Positions 42,139-51,943 of a DNA stretch of 64,000 nucleotides are shown here, piece after piece. Where the stretch lies: positions 11,312 through 75,311 of the forward strand of contig JBKQPR010000296.1 in assembly GCA_052144935.1 (NCBI GenBank). The letters are read 5' to 3'. The position numbers and the translations under genes are program-made. The DNA is from JOPF133 sp052144935. GTDB lineage: Bacteria; Acidobacteriota; Terriglobia; Bryobacterales; Bryobacteraceae. Within the stretch, counting starts at the first letter, position 1. Each line of letters starts with the position of its first letter. The notes below the pieces were generated by a model. It did not search any database, had not been told where the DNA came from, and saw only the letters and a program-made list of their open reading frames with translations.

Positions 42139-42945
42139 TCAGAACATGAACGCGATGCCGACTTCGAGCTGATTGCGCGGCGAAACCGTGGAATCCTGCG
42201 AGAACGTGGAGCCGCCCCAACGGGTATAGCGGATCTCGGGCGTGGTCTTGATGTTGAAATCGTCCACGATGCGGAAGCCCACGCCGATGGTGCCCCCTAC
42301 CAGCAAACGCTTGGAAGGGTCCACGATTTGGCTGTTGATGGTGGTGATGTCGGAGGGAGAAATCGTAGTCAGGAAAGAGCTGACATGGGCCGCGTAGCGG
42401 AGCGTGGCGCCGGCAGACACGTACATGCGGGAAAAGGGACCGCTGCCGTGAAACCCGCGGTAGTGGACCAAAATTGGAAGATCGAAGAGGTAGCCTTTGG
42501 TGTCCTCAGTGAAGAATTCATGCTCGCGCTCGTCGAAGCTGGTGGCGGGGTTGTCGATGCCCCAGTAGACGTTGGTTTGCTTGGTGTAGGCTACGCGGTT
42601 GTACAGCAATTCGCCGGTGACGGTCCACTTGTCGCTGCCCCAGTATTCCATGGTCAGGCCGGCTCCCCAAAAGGGGGATTTCGTGGTCGTGGTGAAGTTC
42701 CAGTCCTTGGGCGCCGGCTGCGGAGCGAAGGTGGTAGTCGCAGTGGACTTATTCCCCATGTCGCCGAAGTCTTTGATCGGGAAGTCGCGCCCGCGAATGC
42801 CGAAAGAAAAGTGTTTAGGCTTTACCAGCTTGGGCGCGGTTTCCGGCTGCACCGGGACATCCTGGGCGTAAGCGGCGGAAGTTCCAACTTGCCAACACGC
42901 CGACAAAATCAGGGCGGCCCATGGGGCACTGGTGGATCGTTTCAT
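42139..42945 (-). CDS. Outer-membrane beta-barrel protein
   Basis: A 268-residue protein with a signal peptide (residues 1-27, ending AAYAQ). The mature chain alternates aromatic and polar strands (GAGLTMEYWGSDKWTVTGEL, RMYVSAGATLRYAAHV, LLVGGTIGVGFRIVDDF, NQLEVGIAFMF) and ends in phenylalanine, the mark recognised by the BAM machinery. It is probably a small 8-stranded barrel. A GAAGG ribosome-binding site lies 9 nt before the ATG. Its role is not known. Confidence 0.75.
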   Translation of the reverse strand: MKRSTSAPWAALILSACWQVGTSAAYAQDVPVQPETAPKLVKPKHFSFGIRGRDFPIKDFGDMGNKSTATTTFAPQPAPKDWNFTTTTKSPFWGAGLTMEYWGSDKWTVTGELLYNRVAYTKQTNVYWGIDNPATSFDEREHEFFTEDTKGYLFDLPILVHYRGFHGSGPFSRMYVSAGATLRYAAHVSSFLTTISPSDITTINSQIVDPSKRLLVGGTIGVGFRIVDDFNIKTTPEIRYTRWGGSTFSQDSTVSPRNQLEVGIAFMF

Positions 42946-43331
42946 GTTTAGTAACCTTCGGTTGCGCCGCGGCGCGCCGCTTGGCCGGCAGTGAAGTCAC
43001 CAACAGCCGCACGTATGGTTCCACGGATAGCGGCCCGATCCCCGAGTTTAGCATCCCCGGCGGCCAACTCGGGGAGCGGCCCTGGATTTGCATTTCGACA
43101 GGCGCAAAATGACTGCGCGGACTGCTATCTTTAAGGTTTGCCGCGGATCGGGCCGGTTCGCCGGAGGCCGCCGGCGGGCTTCGATTGAGGCCCCGGCGGT
43201 GCGGCGGGCGGGACACACCTGGGCGAAATTGGCCCTCTTGTCTTGCGGTATGGGAGTCCACTAATACTGGAACTAAACGGCGGCTGTAGCTGCATTGCGG
43301 GCCGCGCCAAGAACTTTTTTCTTAGGGCATC
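42946..43331. other. Divergent intergenic region
   Basis: About 385 bp between the barrel gene and the TonB receptor. No gene, repeat or clear promoter hexamers were identified, although promoters for both genes must lie here. Confidence 0.45.
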
Positions 43332-46300
43332 ATGCAAGGATCAATGAACGAAGTTTCCATCTCTCGCCAAGCGCAGCGGGCCTTCCTGCTTACCTTTCTC
43401 TCGATTGCATTGGCCGCCCTGCTGGCGGCCCAGACGGAGACCGCGACCCTTCGCGGCACGGTAAGAGACACGACCGGGGCCGCGCTGCCGAGAATTGTGC
43501 TGGTGATTTTCGAGATGTCCACTAACACGACGGTCCGGGTCGTGTTGACGGATTCGGGAGGGAATTACAACGCGCCTTACCTGAAGCCGGGGGCCTACAA
43601 GTTGTCGATCATGCAGAAGGGCTATCAGACATTCCTGCAGGATGGCATTCAGCTCGATCCGGCGGAGGTCCGCCGCCTGGACCCGATGTTGCCGGCGGGA
43701 GAGCCGGAGGATACCGCGGCCACCCAAGCGAAGGTCGAGTGGCTGGACCAATCCACCGGGACCCTTCGCGGTACCGTGGACGACAAGGTGCGCGTGCCGG
43801 CCGCGCCGGAGGTGGACCGGATCCCTTCCCCGTTCCCGCTGCTGACGACCACCCCGGGAGTGCAAGGCAACGGGGTCAACCTGGCGCCCGGCCTGGTGAT
43901 GGGGGGCATTTCCGACCGCAACAAACAGTCGTATCAACTGGATTCGATTCCCGACGATGTCACCACCGGCAACTATGAACATCCCTACTTTTTCGAGTTC
44001 ATGGTGACGACCACATCGAACGCCAGTCTGGACGCCTACCGTCCCAGCAGTTTCGACATGGTCTCGAAGCGCGGCGGCGATGGCTTCCATGGCTCGGCTT
44101 TCTACCGGCGCGGCGATTCCCGCGCCGATGCGCGGCCTTTCTTCGATCCGCAGAGGGACCTCTACCGGATCGGCGACGCCGGAGGGGACGCCGGAGGAGT
44201 GGTGTTTAAGGAGCGCCTGTATTTCTACGGGGGATGGGTGTTCATGTCGAACGTGGACACCGAAAATATTTACGCGGATGTTCCCACGGCACAGGAGCGG
44301 GTGCGCGACTTTTCGCAGTTCTTAAACGCGGCGACCACCCCGAACGGGCAGGAGGTGGTGATTCGCGACCCGCGCAACAATGCGCCGTTCCCCGCTAACC
44401 AGATTCCCTCCAACCGCGTCCTGGCTATCCCCAATAACATCCTCAACGACGGTTACTACCCCGCCCCCAACGTGGGCGGCCCGAACCTGTTCTTTCAGAA
44501 CTATACGTTCCTGCATCCCTTCGGCCCCTATCTGTATCGCGGCAACTGGCCGACCGGCCGCCTGGATATGCGTCTGGCCGACGAGAACCACTTCTTCTTC
44601 CGCTGGTCGCAATCGATTACCTCGAGCGTGACGGCCGGCACCACCGGCGAGGTTCTGGATACCACCCAGGAACACAAGTACAGCAGCATGATGGCATCGG
44701 ATACCGAGACCGTGACGCCGTACCTGATCCATCACTTCCTGTTTGGCTACAACACGGACACCGTGCTGCAGGGACAAGGCGTAGGCAAAGAAACGCCGGG
44801 CACCGGCGATAACGCGGTCAACTCTCTGGGCATTCAGGGCACCAACGCGGACGACCATTCGGTGCAGGGATTCCCATCGATCACGGTGAGTGGCCTGACG
44901 CCTCTGGAAATGCCGGCTGGCGGAGGGGCCGTCAATAACGTGGCGGAGAACGACTCGATCCTGACGTTGCGGGACGATGTGGCGTGGTCCAAAGCCGGGC
45001 ACGCGTTCAAGATTGGCGGGGATTTCACGCGCTTCAACTTGCGGTTGGGGGAGGTGCCGCTGCTCAACTATGGCGCCTTTAATTTTACCGGGATGTTCAC
45101 CGGACTGGGTTTCGCCGATTTTCTGCTGGGGCTGCCGGCCACCAGCGGCCGCATTCTGCAACCCAGGGTCGACGACAAAGTGAAACAGACCCTGGGAGGG
45201 GCTTACATCACCGACAGCTTCCGGGTAACCCCGAAGCTCACCCTGGATTACGGCGTGCGCTGGGACTACTTCGGTTCGCCGCGCTATAACGACGGGTACA
45301 TGTGGAATTGGAACCCTACAACCGGCAGTGTGGTTGTCGCGCCGGGCACCCTGACCTACGTAAACGAGTACTATCCGACCAACATCAGTGTGGTGTCGGG
45401 GAACCCCGTGCCGAAAGCCAAGACCACCAACTTACGGCCGAGGATTGCGGCGGCCTACCGGCTAAGCGACAACCTCGTGTTGCGCGGCGGATTTGGCGAA
45501 TTCACGGATGGCGGAGGTTTCGGCGCCAACGGACGCATCAACAATCCCGACGGGCCGTACCAGCTCGTGGAAACTTACTATAACAGCGACACCAACGGCG
45601 TGATTCCCTATGCCTGGCCGAATGCCTTTCCCGCCACTCTTTCGGCGTCTTTGATCGCGCCGCAGAATGTCAACGCGCTGCCGGCGAAGACCGACGAGGG
45701 CGTCATCCGGCAGTACAACGCGACGGTGGAGCGCGTGGAGCACGGGATGATCTTGCGGGCCTCGCTGATCGGCGATCGAGGGGTAGGCATGAATTACACG
45801 CTGAACGTGAATGCGGCGCAGGCCAGCAAGACTCCGATCACCCAGGCGCGGCTGCCTTTACCGCAATTCGCCGCCGCCGATGAGACGCGCACGAATGGCT
45901 CCTGGCACTACGATTCCGCGCAGGCCCAGGTGCAGCGGCGGGTGGGGCCGGTAACCTTCGATTCCAGCTTTACGTTTGCCAATAACATCAGCAACTACGC
46001 CAACACTTACAATCCGTATAATGTGACGAGTATCTGGACGCGGGATGCATCCGACCGGCGCCTGTACGCCGTAGGCAGCGCCATCTGGGCGCTGCCGGTC
46101 GGCAAGGGGCAGAAGCTGTTCGGCAACGCCGGACCGACCGCCAACAAACTGCTGAGCGACTGGACCCTCCAGACGACCGTGACGATGGCGTCCGGGCAAT
46201 ATTATTCTCCCCTGTTCACGGGCACGGACCCGGCCAACGCCGTGGTCGGCCAGGTGACGGAGCTGCCGGATTGCGTGGGCAACCCCAACGCCGGCGCGCG

Positions 46301-46634
46301 CACGCCGAACCAGTGGTTCAACCCCAAGGCATTCGCCGTGCCGCCGGCGAACGCGGGCCGCTATGGCACCTGCGGGATGAACACTCTGGAGGGCTACCCC
46401 ATTCATGTGGCGCACGCCAGCCTGTCCAAGCGAATCCCGATCGCCGATTGGCTGACAGCCACGCTCATCATCCAGGCGTCCGACATTACCAACACGCCGC
46501 ACTTTACGATTCCGCAAAACAACCTCTCGAATCCGGGCGCGGGGGCGTTCACGGCGGCCTCGATGGTTGATGCCACTTACTCGGAGCGGGACGGATACCG
46601 CCAGATCGATGTGAAGATGCGATTGGTGTGGTAA
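43332..46634 (+). CDS. TonB-dependent receptor with N-terminal carboxypeptidase-regulatory domain (Oar-like)
   Basis: A 1100-residue outer-membrane protein. A signal peptide (about residues 1-34) is followed by a carboxypeptidase-regulatory-like domain (ATLRGTVRDTTGAALPRIVL to YLKPGAYKLSIMQKGYQTFL). A plug-like region includes QSYQLDSIPDDVTTGNYEHP. The large barrel has the fragments typical of Acidobacteria (GNWPTGRLDMRLADENHFFF, LRDDVAWSKAGHAFKIGGDF, TPKLTLDYGVRWDYFGSPRY) and ends with YRQIDVKMRLVW, an aromatic terminus suited to BAM. It probably imports glycans or peptides or displays them. ATG 43332 or ATG 43344 may be the start. Both retain the signal peptide. Confidence 0.88.
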   Translation: MQGSMNEVSISRQAQRAFLLTFLSIALAALLAAQTETATLRGTVRDTTGAALPRIVLVIFEMSTNTTVRVVLTDSGGNYNAPYLKPGAYKLSIMQKGYQTFLQDGIQLDPAEVRRLDPMLPAGEPEDTAATQAKVEWLDQSTGTLRGTVDDKVRVPAAPEVDRIPSPFPLLTTTPGVQGNGVNLAPGLVMGGISDRNKQSYQLDSIPDDVTTGNYEHPYFFEFMVTTTSNASLDAYRPSSFDMVSKRGGDGFHGSAFYRRGDSRADARPFFDPQRDLYRIGDAGGDAGGVVFKERLYFYGGWVFMSNVDTENIYADVPTAQERVRDFSQFLNAATTPNGQEVVIRDPRNNAPFPANQIPSNRVLAIPNNILNDGYYPAPNVGGPNLFFQNYTFLHPFGPYLYRGNWPTGRLDMRLADENHFFFRWSQSITSSVTAGTTGEVLDTTQEHKYSSMMASDTETVTPYLIHHFLFGYNTDTVLQGQGVGKETPGTGDNAVNSLGIQGTNADDHSVQGFPSITVSGLTPLEMPAGGGAVNNVAENDSILTLRDDVAWSKAGHAFKIGGDFTRFNLRLGEVPLLNYGAFNFTGMFTGLGFADFLLGLPATSGRILQPRVDDKVKQTLGGAYITDSFRVTPKLTLDYGVRWDYFGSPRYNDGYMWNWNPTTGSVVVAPGTLTYVNEYYPTNISVVSGNPVPKAKTTNLRPRIAAAYRLSDNLVLRGGFGEFTDGGGFGANGRINNPDGPYQLVETYYNSDTNGVIPYAWPNAFPATLSASLIAPQNVNALPAKTDEGVIRQYNATVERVEHGMILRASLIGDRGVGMNYTLNVNAAQASKTPITQARLPLPQFAAADETRTNGSWHYDSAQAQVQRRVGPVTFDSSFTFANNISNYANTYNPYNVTSIWTRDASDRRLYAVGSAIWALPVGKGQKLFGNAGPTANKLLSDWTLQTTVTMASGQYYSPLFTGTDPANAVVGQVTELPDCVGNPNAGARTPNQWFNPKAFAVPPANAGRYGTCGMNTLEGYPIHVAHASLSKRIPIADWLTATLIIQASDITNTPHFTIPQNNLSNPGAGAFTAASMVDATYSERDGYRQIDVKMRLVW

Positions 46635-46663
46635 TCGGCGGTTCGCGGCGAAAGCGCCCAATG

Positions 46664-47206
46664 TCATGTCACTTGGTTTTCTCTCACTTCCTGTAAGGGA
46701 AGCCGGGCTTCCGACGCCCGAGCATTTGAGGGTATGAGCGACGTTGGCTTCGCTTGGGCAACGTGCATTGGGCCGCAAGTTCCAAGACGCGCAAACTCCT
46801 CGTCGAATTCTTTGGGGCCGGTCGACGCTACCAACTTGAGCCACGCACAATCGACAACATCGAGCACCAGCGCGAAGCTGAGTTGGGTCGACCCGGCTTT
46901 TCTGCGCTGCCAGATACATCACAGCGCGCACCAGATTGTACGCTGCGGCGGCCATCACGGTTTCGCTGGAAACCTGGCCGCTGCCCACGCGTGCAAAAAC
47001 ACGGTAGAGCAGGTTGGCGCGCACCTCGCGCTCCACCACTTCATAGCTCCAATTTCGGATATGTTTGAGCAGGAGCAACGGCAGAACCACTTCGGCCGGA
47101 GTGCCGAGCCGCGGGTGCGGATCTTGGGACGAGCCTTGGCCAGGGCTTCGTAGACGGTGGAAGCAGTTGATTATCGTCCAGCACCTGGTCCGCTGCCCGC
47201 GTCCAG
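46664..47206 (-). pseudogene. Decayed insertion-sequence transposase with several frameshifts
   Basis: Pieces in different frames of the minus strand line up as one transposase: ADQVLDDNQLL, then TVYEALAKARPKIRTRGS, then TPAEVVLPLLLLKHIRNWSY and EVVEREVRANLLYRVFARVG, then AAYNLVRAVMYLAAQKSRVD, then LVLDVVDCAWLKLVAS. The N-terminal parts resemble IS5/ISNCY transposases and the AYNLVRAVMYLAAQ part resembles the C-terminus of IS4-type enzymes. The middle catalytic region is missing. At least three frameshifts (near 47161, 47102 and 46876) show long decay. It lies downstream of the TonB receptor. Confidence 0.7.
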
Positions 47207-47220
47207 TCCACCTACAAGTC

Positions 47221-47520
47221 GCATGACCCCCTCGGCAATGAGTCCAACTCGCAGATCGCCTCAATGGCGCTCTTCGGCTTCCGGTAGTTGCCAAGCGACT
47301 GGCGCACTTGGGGAACTTGCTCGCTACGCGGGCTGAACTGCCGAGTGCGGCCGCCGGGTTAGCCGATCGTCAGAACTGATTGAGGATGGCCTTCGCGACG
47401 AGCGCATTTGGGGCACCCGCTCGTATGACAGGTAGTGTGTTCGATGAGAGAGCCGCGCCGGACTTCGCTGGTGGAGGGGAGGCGCTTGAGGAGCCGCTCG
47501 CGACCCTGGATGGCCTGCGT
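47221..47520 (-). pseudogene. Remnant of a DUF6788-like, transposon-associated protein
   Basis: One minus-strand frame encodes TQAIQGRERLLKRLPSTSEV, RRGSLIEHTTCHTSGCPKCA and, after a TAA (at the codon before PGGRTRQ), PGGRTRQFSPRSEQVPQVRQ and SLGNYRKPKSAIEAICELD. The RxGSLIxxxxxCxxxGCxxCA pattern and the trailing helices are those of small zinc-finger-like proteins carried next to transposases in Acidobacteria. The in-frame stop and the direct continuation into the transposase remnant make it a relic of the same insertion. Confidence 0.45.
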
Positions 47521-47634
47521 GCGTGTGTGTCATCGCTACGGATGAGACATAATTCGATTCGAGATAGTCAATTCGACAAATGTCTTGGCCGGGCCGCGGC
47601 TCTTCCTGAATGCAGTTGATCTCGGATTGCAGGG

Positions 47635-49080
47635 TCAGCGCCGGATCGATATTAGTCGAAATTCCGCATTTGAGAATACGTCCTGTTTTTGGACCGGGCC
47701 GCTCGGCCCGGGCGGCGCCGCGCGGTCGCGGCAGTCCGGGAATAGCGGGGTGACGATCATATAGTTGGCGGCAATCCTGTCCCCGGATCGCCAGAACTCA
47801 GTATCGTCCCCCTGCGGGCACGACGACGCCCTCCGCCCCGTGGCAAAAGCCAACAGCCTCGGTTTGGGCGACAGCAACACGCTGGTGGCTGGCGTCGATT
47901 CCCGAATGTACCTGCATAGGTCCGCAAAGGCCGGATCGCCAAGGGCCTCCCGGATCGGGCCCGTATCCCGCGTAATAAGACTGGCTGCGTAGGACCAGCC
48001 GTACACAGCCAAAAGGAGCGTAGCCAGCACCTGAACGCTGCGCCTGCACATTGGCCTCCGGGAGAGGTCCCTCAGGGCAACCAGGATGTAAAACACCCAC
48101 AAAGGAATTAGTGGTATTGGGAAACGCAGATCGTCATCCTCGGGCCGGCTGGTCCAGAGCAGGATCATGAGGCCGTACATGGCGGCAAAAACTTCTAGCG
48201 CTGATGCAGAGTCCGTCATGCAAATCCAGTACCCTACCGCCCCCAGGAGAATCAGGACCAGGCAACAGGCACATGTCAGGTAAACGGCCCGGTCTACGCC
48301 CCAAAGCAAGTGCCGGACTGACCAGAAATACGCAGTCACAGTGCGGCCTAATGTAAGCCATGTAGGTCCTCTCACTTTGTCGAAGTAAGATGTGGGGCCT
48401 GCGACCACCAGGGTGCGGCTACAGACGACCATCACCGCGGCGCCAGCGAGCACCGCCACGGCGCGGGTGGGTACGTGCCGATATCTCACATAGTACAGAA
48501 TGGCGCTGAGGGCCACTACCGGCATCAGTATAATCGCCGCCGACCTTGTGAGGAATGCCGCGTACTGCGCGAGGAGCACCATCGCGGCCAAGCCGGTACG
48601 CTTCCAGGAGCATCGATCGCACTGGTCGATGAGGTATAGGCAAATGTAACATGGAAGCAAAAACGGCAAGTCCGACACCAAGGAATCCTTAAAGACGATG
48701 AAATACGGGTTCAGAGCCACTACGCGACAGCCACCAGGCACAGCGGTAAAGGCAGATGCTTCCGGTAGATTCGAACTGCGACGAAGAGAGCCGCCAGGAA
48801 GCACACCGCGACTTCGACCTTCATGAGCTGAAGGTCCTCGCCTCGGAACCGATACACCAGGGACAGGATGGATGGAAACAGAGGCGGGTAGGATGGGGGG
48901 CCAATCTGGGGAGTGGCTGGATTGTAGATGTAGCCGTTCGGTTCCGCGGATGCGCCGAAGGCCATGCCTTTCGCTTGCGTAAGATACATCGCGAAGTCAT
49001 CCCCCTAGTACTGGCCCTGGCGTGACGTCAGGAAATAAACTGCCCCTACGGCAACCAGCACGAGAAGGGTCAGCCCTATC
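47635..49080 (-). pseudogene. Glycosyltransferase-39-type membrane protein, broken by an amber codon and a frameshift
   Basis: From the 5-prime side the frame reads EIGLTLLVLVAVGAVYFLTS and RQGQY, then TAG (49005-49007), then GDDFAMYLTQAKGMAFGASA, PSYPPLFPSILSLVYRF and LPLPLCLVAVA. There it stops at 48720, but the next frame continues ALNPYFIVFKDSLVSDLPFL and onward for about 350 codons with many membrane helices (DLPFLLPCYICLYLIDQ, AVYLTCACCLVLILLGAVGY). The YxGDDFAxYL segment is the acidic loop of PMT/ArnT glycosyltransferases. The amber codon replaces an expected Trp. The single-base shift near 48722 would join the two parts. No start codon remains upstream either. Confidence 0.7.
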
Positions 49081-49278
49081 TCGTGCTAAGCCGGCGTGAC
49101 GAGCCGCAGGCGGAGGGCAATGGCATGCCCGGTGCAGGCGTGCCGGACCGTGCTGCGGTTGTCCGCCGTAATGATACAATCACTCGACGTAATGTCAAAC
49201 CGCGAGGCATCGGGTGTGGGATAAGCCGTTCAGAAAACCTGCGCTACACATGGCTTCCAGCGCGGCAATCGCTTGGCA

Positions 49279-51237
49279 TTAGGGATGGAGCGCCCGGGCA
49301 CCCTGGCCTTTAGGCAGGTGCACTCCGAAAGCACCGAGGTCGACCACGCCCTCCGCCGTGCCCCACTCCGCGTCCGGGACCGCTATGCCCGCGCCCAGCA
49401 CCGGGCTGGCGGTGGACAGGTGGAAATCGAACGCCGTTTCGTTTACGAACTTGGGGTCGAGTTCGAGCTCTTTATTCCCCGAGAAAGGCGGATTGTAAGA
49501 ACTCTCGGCGTATGCAAGCGGCTTAGCATACTCATACGGCGCACCCGCGGAATGATTCCAGATAATGGTGGGGTATTCGGGGCGAAGGGTTCCATCTTTG
49601 TCGGCGCCCAGAATGACGTTTCTCGCGATCGTATTGGTCTTGTTGCCGCTGTAAATATCCGTGGCAAAACCGGTGAATTTATAGCAGATATTGTTTGCGT
49701 AGAGATCGTTATCGTACTTTGCGGAGCCGCCGGCGGACGATTGAAAAATGCACCCGCCAGGCGCATAAAAGACGTTGTTATAGATCAGATTGTGCGCTGC
49801 GTTGGGACCAAAGGCGCTTACTTCCACCCCCACGTTTTTGCCGTCGATCGAAATGTTGCGCCGGACCGTGTTGTTCCCTCCGGAGATTTCCATGGATGGC
49901 TTGTAGGCCGTGACCAGTTGGCCAACGCCCTTGATCACGTTGCCTTCAATGAGGTTATGGTCCGATCCCGCGCCATCGCCGACGGCCTCAAAACCCATAC
50001 CCCAGCCGCCATCCATCACATTATTCAGAAAGCGGCTATAACTGCAGCCGCTCTTGCAAAGGCTCACGTCGTGCCCGCCCCGAGTCAGATGGTTACTCCA
50101 GACGACGTTGCGCGTCGCATTAGTGCCGAACAGCGTCAAAACAAATCCACCGTTGCCATCGGGATTCTGGACGCTGTCCGGGCTGCCGTAGTCGTGGAGA
50201 GCGGAACCGTAGACGAGGTTGTGCGAGCCCCGGACGATTACACCACCTTTGAGTCCTCCAGGAATCACCGGAGGGTGGGCTTCGACGTTGAGAAGCGCGT
50301 TGTAGCTCCCAGAGATTTCGATATCATAGTCGGCGACGGGAGTAGTGGAGACGCAGCGCAAACCATCGATTACGATGTGGTTCCCCATCAACAAGATGGG
50401 GTGCCACGCGCCAGCAGAGGCCATGGATGTGATGGTGACGGAGTCGCCCGGGTTTGCCATGATCACAATCTTCTTGTCCCCGGAACATGCCTGCTGCGTA
50501 GTAATCGCATCGCTCCCGTAATCCCCCGCCATCACGATCAGCGCCTGCCCGCACCCGACACTGCGGGCCCCGTGCCCGAGCGTCCGCCACGCGTGGTCCT
50601 TGGCGGGGCTTGAGCCGTCGTTGGAGTCGTTACCGCCCGGGGCAACGTAACGCAGCCCATAGTGTGCGGTCGTCGCAGTTGCTGTATTCGAATAAGGGCC
50701 ATAGGTTATAGGCCCGGCACCGGAGTAGGTTCTGACACGAAAGCTGTAGCTGGCGTCGGGTCTGAGTCCCCAAGCGATGAACTGGGCCGGCGAGTCGTCC
50801 TGCGGATCGGTGTAATTAGCGTCCGTCACCCAATACGGCACGCCATTGGATCCCGGGTTGTAGACATGCATGCCGGAAGGATCGCTGATGTTGCACTTCC
50901 CATCTCTTATTCGGATGCTGCTATCGCAGGTGTACCCTTCCGCCTTGGGGATGGGTTGCAGTTCCGTCCACCCGCGGTAGCGGGCGTCCTCGGAAGAGCG
51001 GATCTCCACCAGGTAGCCGTAACCAGCGCTACGGACCGGCGGCCAAGCCAGATTGATCTGATCGGGGCCCTTGGCGGAGGCTGTAAGCCTGGGAGTTTCC
51101 GCGGCGGCGTTTTGCGCCAGGGCCGGGCCGGAAGGGCGGAGCCAGATTGCGCCGGTGACCCCTATCGTCAATAGTGTGACAGCCGCAGTATCCCTCACAG
51201 GCCTCCTTCGAACCCAGTCTAACAGCCTAAGGCTCAT
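49279..51237 (-). CDS. Secreted right-handed beta-helix protein with a fibronectin-III-like domain
   Basis: A 652-residue exported protein. A signal-anchor region occupies residues 1-45 (TAAVTLLTIGVTGAIWLRPS). An Fn3-like domain follows (about residues 50-185, ending SFRVRTYSGAGPITYGPYSN). The rest is a parallel beta-helix with repeated turns (IVIDGLRCVSTTPVADYDIE, GGVIVRGSHNLVYGSALHDY, NNTVRRNISIDGKNVGVEVS, AHNLIYNNVFYAPGGCIFQS). The start LRYVAPGGNDSNDGSSPAKD is typical of polysaccharide lyase-like helices. It could bind or cleave a polysaccharide made by the surrounding cluster. ATG 51237 is used because the hydrophobic segment follows it. Confidence 0.78.
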   Translation of the reverse strand: MSLRLLDWVRRRPVRDTAAVTLLTIGVTGAIWLRPSGPALAQNAAAETPRLTASAKGPDQINLAWPPVRSAGYGYLVEIRSSEDARYRGWTELQPIPKAEGYTCDSSIRIRDGKCNISDPSGMHVYNPGSNGVPYWVTDANYTDPQDDSPAQFIAWGLRPDASYSFRVRTYSGAGPITYGPYSNTATATTAHYGLRYVAPGGNDSNDGSSPAKDHAWRTLGHGARSVGCGQALIVMAGDYGSDAITTQQACSGDKKIVIMANPGDSVTITSMASAGAWHPILLMGNHIVIDGLRCVSTTPVADYDIEISGSYNALLNVEAHPPVIPGGLKGGVIVRGSHNLVYGSALHDYGSPDSVQNPDGNGGFVLTLFGTNATRNVVWSNHLTRGGHDVSLCKSGCSYSRFLNNVMDGGWGMGFEAVGDGAGSDHNLIEGNVIKGVGQLVTAYKPSMEISGGNNTVRRNISIDGKNVGVEVSAFGPNAAHNLIYNNVFYAPGGCIFQSSAGGSAKYDNDLYANNICYKFTGFATDIYSGNKTNTIARNVILGADKDGTLRPEYPTIIWNHSAGAPYEYAKPLAYAESSYNPPFSGNKELELDPKFVNETAFDFHLSTASPVLGAGIAVPDAEWGTAEGVVDLGAFGVHLPKGQGARALHP

Positions 51238-51777
51238 TGGACCGCTGCCCCGGCGCTGCACACCGCGACGGTACCGGCAGACGGTACCCGCAGGGAACAC
51301 CTGCTCTACGGTGACGGCGAGTCGCGGCTCCCGGCACGAGCGCATTCTAGCACACTGGCGCACCGTGCGCCCAAGGCGGGCTCGCTAACGCGCGTCGAGT
51401 TCCAGGGCCGCTATTTATGTTCCGCGGGGAAAGTCATGGATTCGATCGCGGTCTGCCGAACTGTGTTCCGTTGATGATTATCAGGAACTTCCGGACTCTT
51501 GTCAATCACGTTGTGGGTGTTAGCGTACCGCCTCTGACCCGTCCCTCACGTCCCGCCTCCGAAGGACTATAATGTCTGCTTGCGGAACTCTGTGGGAATA
51601 GCCCTGTCCAGCGTGATTCTCCTGGGCCCGGATCGGACCAGCGGCGGAAGGAATACGCATGCACAACAACTGACTTATGGCGCGGGAGATAGGTCGGGTC
51701 CCAGCGGTCGTCGCGTGGCGACTTATTCCCTGCGCCCGGGGTGGATCCCGGCCATGGTGGACCGAAGGAGGTAGATT
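51238..51777. other. Divergent intergenic region
   Basis: About 540 bp without a recognisable gene. A TATAAT at 51568-51573 has no partner -35 at the right distance. The right end carries AAGGAGGT (51765-51772), a perfect Shine-Dalgarno for the short frame that follows. Confidence 0.45.
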
Positions 51778-51930
51778 ATGCCCATTCCGGATCTACAGGT
51801 TTCTCTCCACGTTCATAACGGAGCCGGGAGCATCGAGGCGACCGTCCGCGAGATTCAGCGGGAATTGTCGAAAGTGGATTGGAGGTGGGTTCCATCGTCT
51901 GTCCGCAAGGGAAGCAAGGACAGCGCCTAG
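51778..51930 (+). CDS. Short open frame with a perfect ribosome-binding site (possible GT2 N-terminal stub)
   Basis: Fifty codons starting at ATG 51778, five bases after AAGGAGGT. The peptide has DLQVSLHVHNGAGSIEATVR followed by EIQRELSK. This is similar to the first strand and helix of family 2 glycosyltransferases (VSxVxxxxNxxxSIExTVR), but the rest of the domain is absent. It ends 13 bp before the next gene. It may be a leader peptide coupling translation to the membrane protein or the stub of a deleted transferase. Confidence 0.45.
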   Translation: MPIPDLQVSLHVHNGAGSIEATVREIQRELSKVDWRWVPSSVRKGSKDSA

Positions 51931-51943
51931 AGTGCCTGGTAAC

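Noticed and set aside
45858..47294. A 478-codon minus-strand open frame
   Set aside because: Most of it is antisense to the TonB receptor. Only its first part overlaps the real transposase remnant.
839..49007. TAG recoded as a sense codon, suggested by in-frame TAGs at 839-841 and 49005-49007
   Set aside because: Intact genes in the window end with TAG (PQQ dehydrogenase, pstS, PfkB kinase), so TAG is a normal stop. The second gene also carries a frameshift.
51568..51573. A TATAAT promoter upstream of the 51.9-kb membrane protein
   Set aside because: No acceptable -35 lies 16-18 bp upstream, no TGN extension is present, and it is over 200 bp from the start codon.
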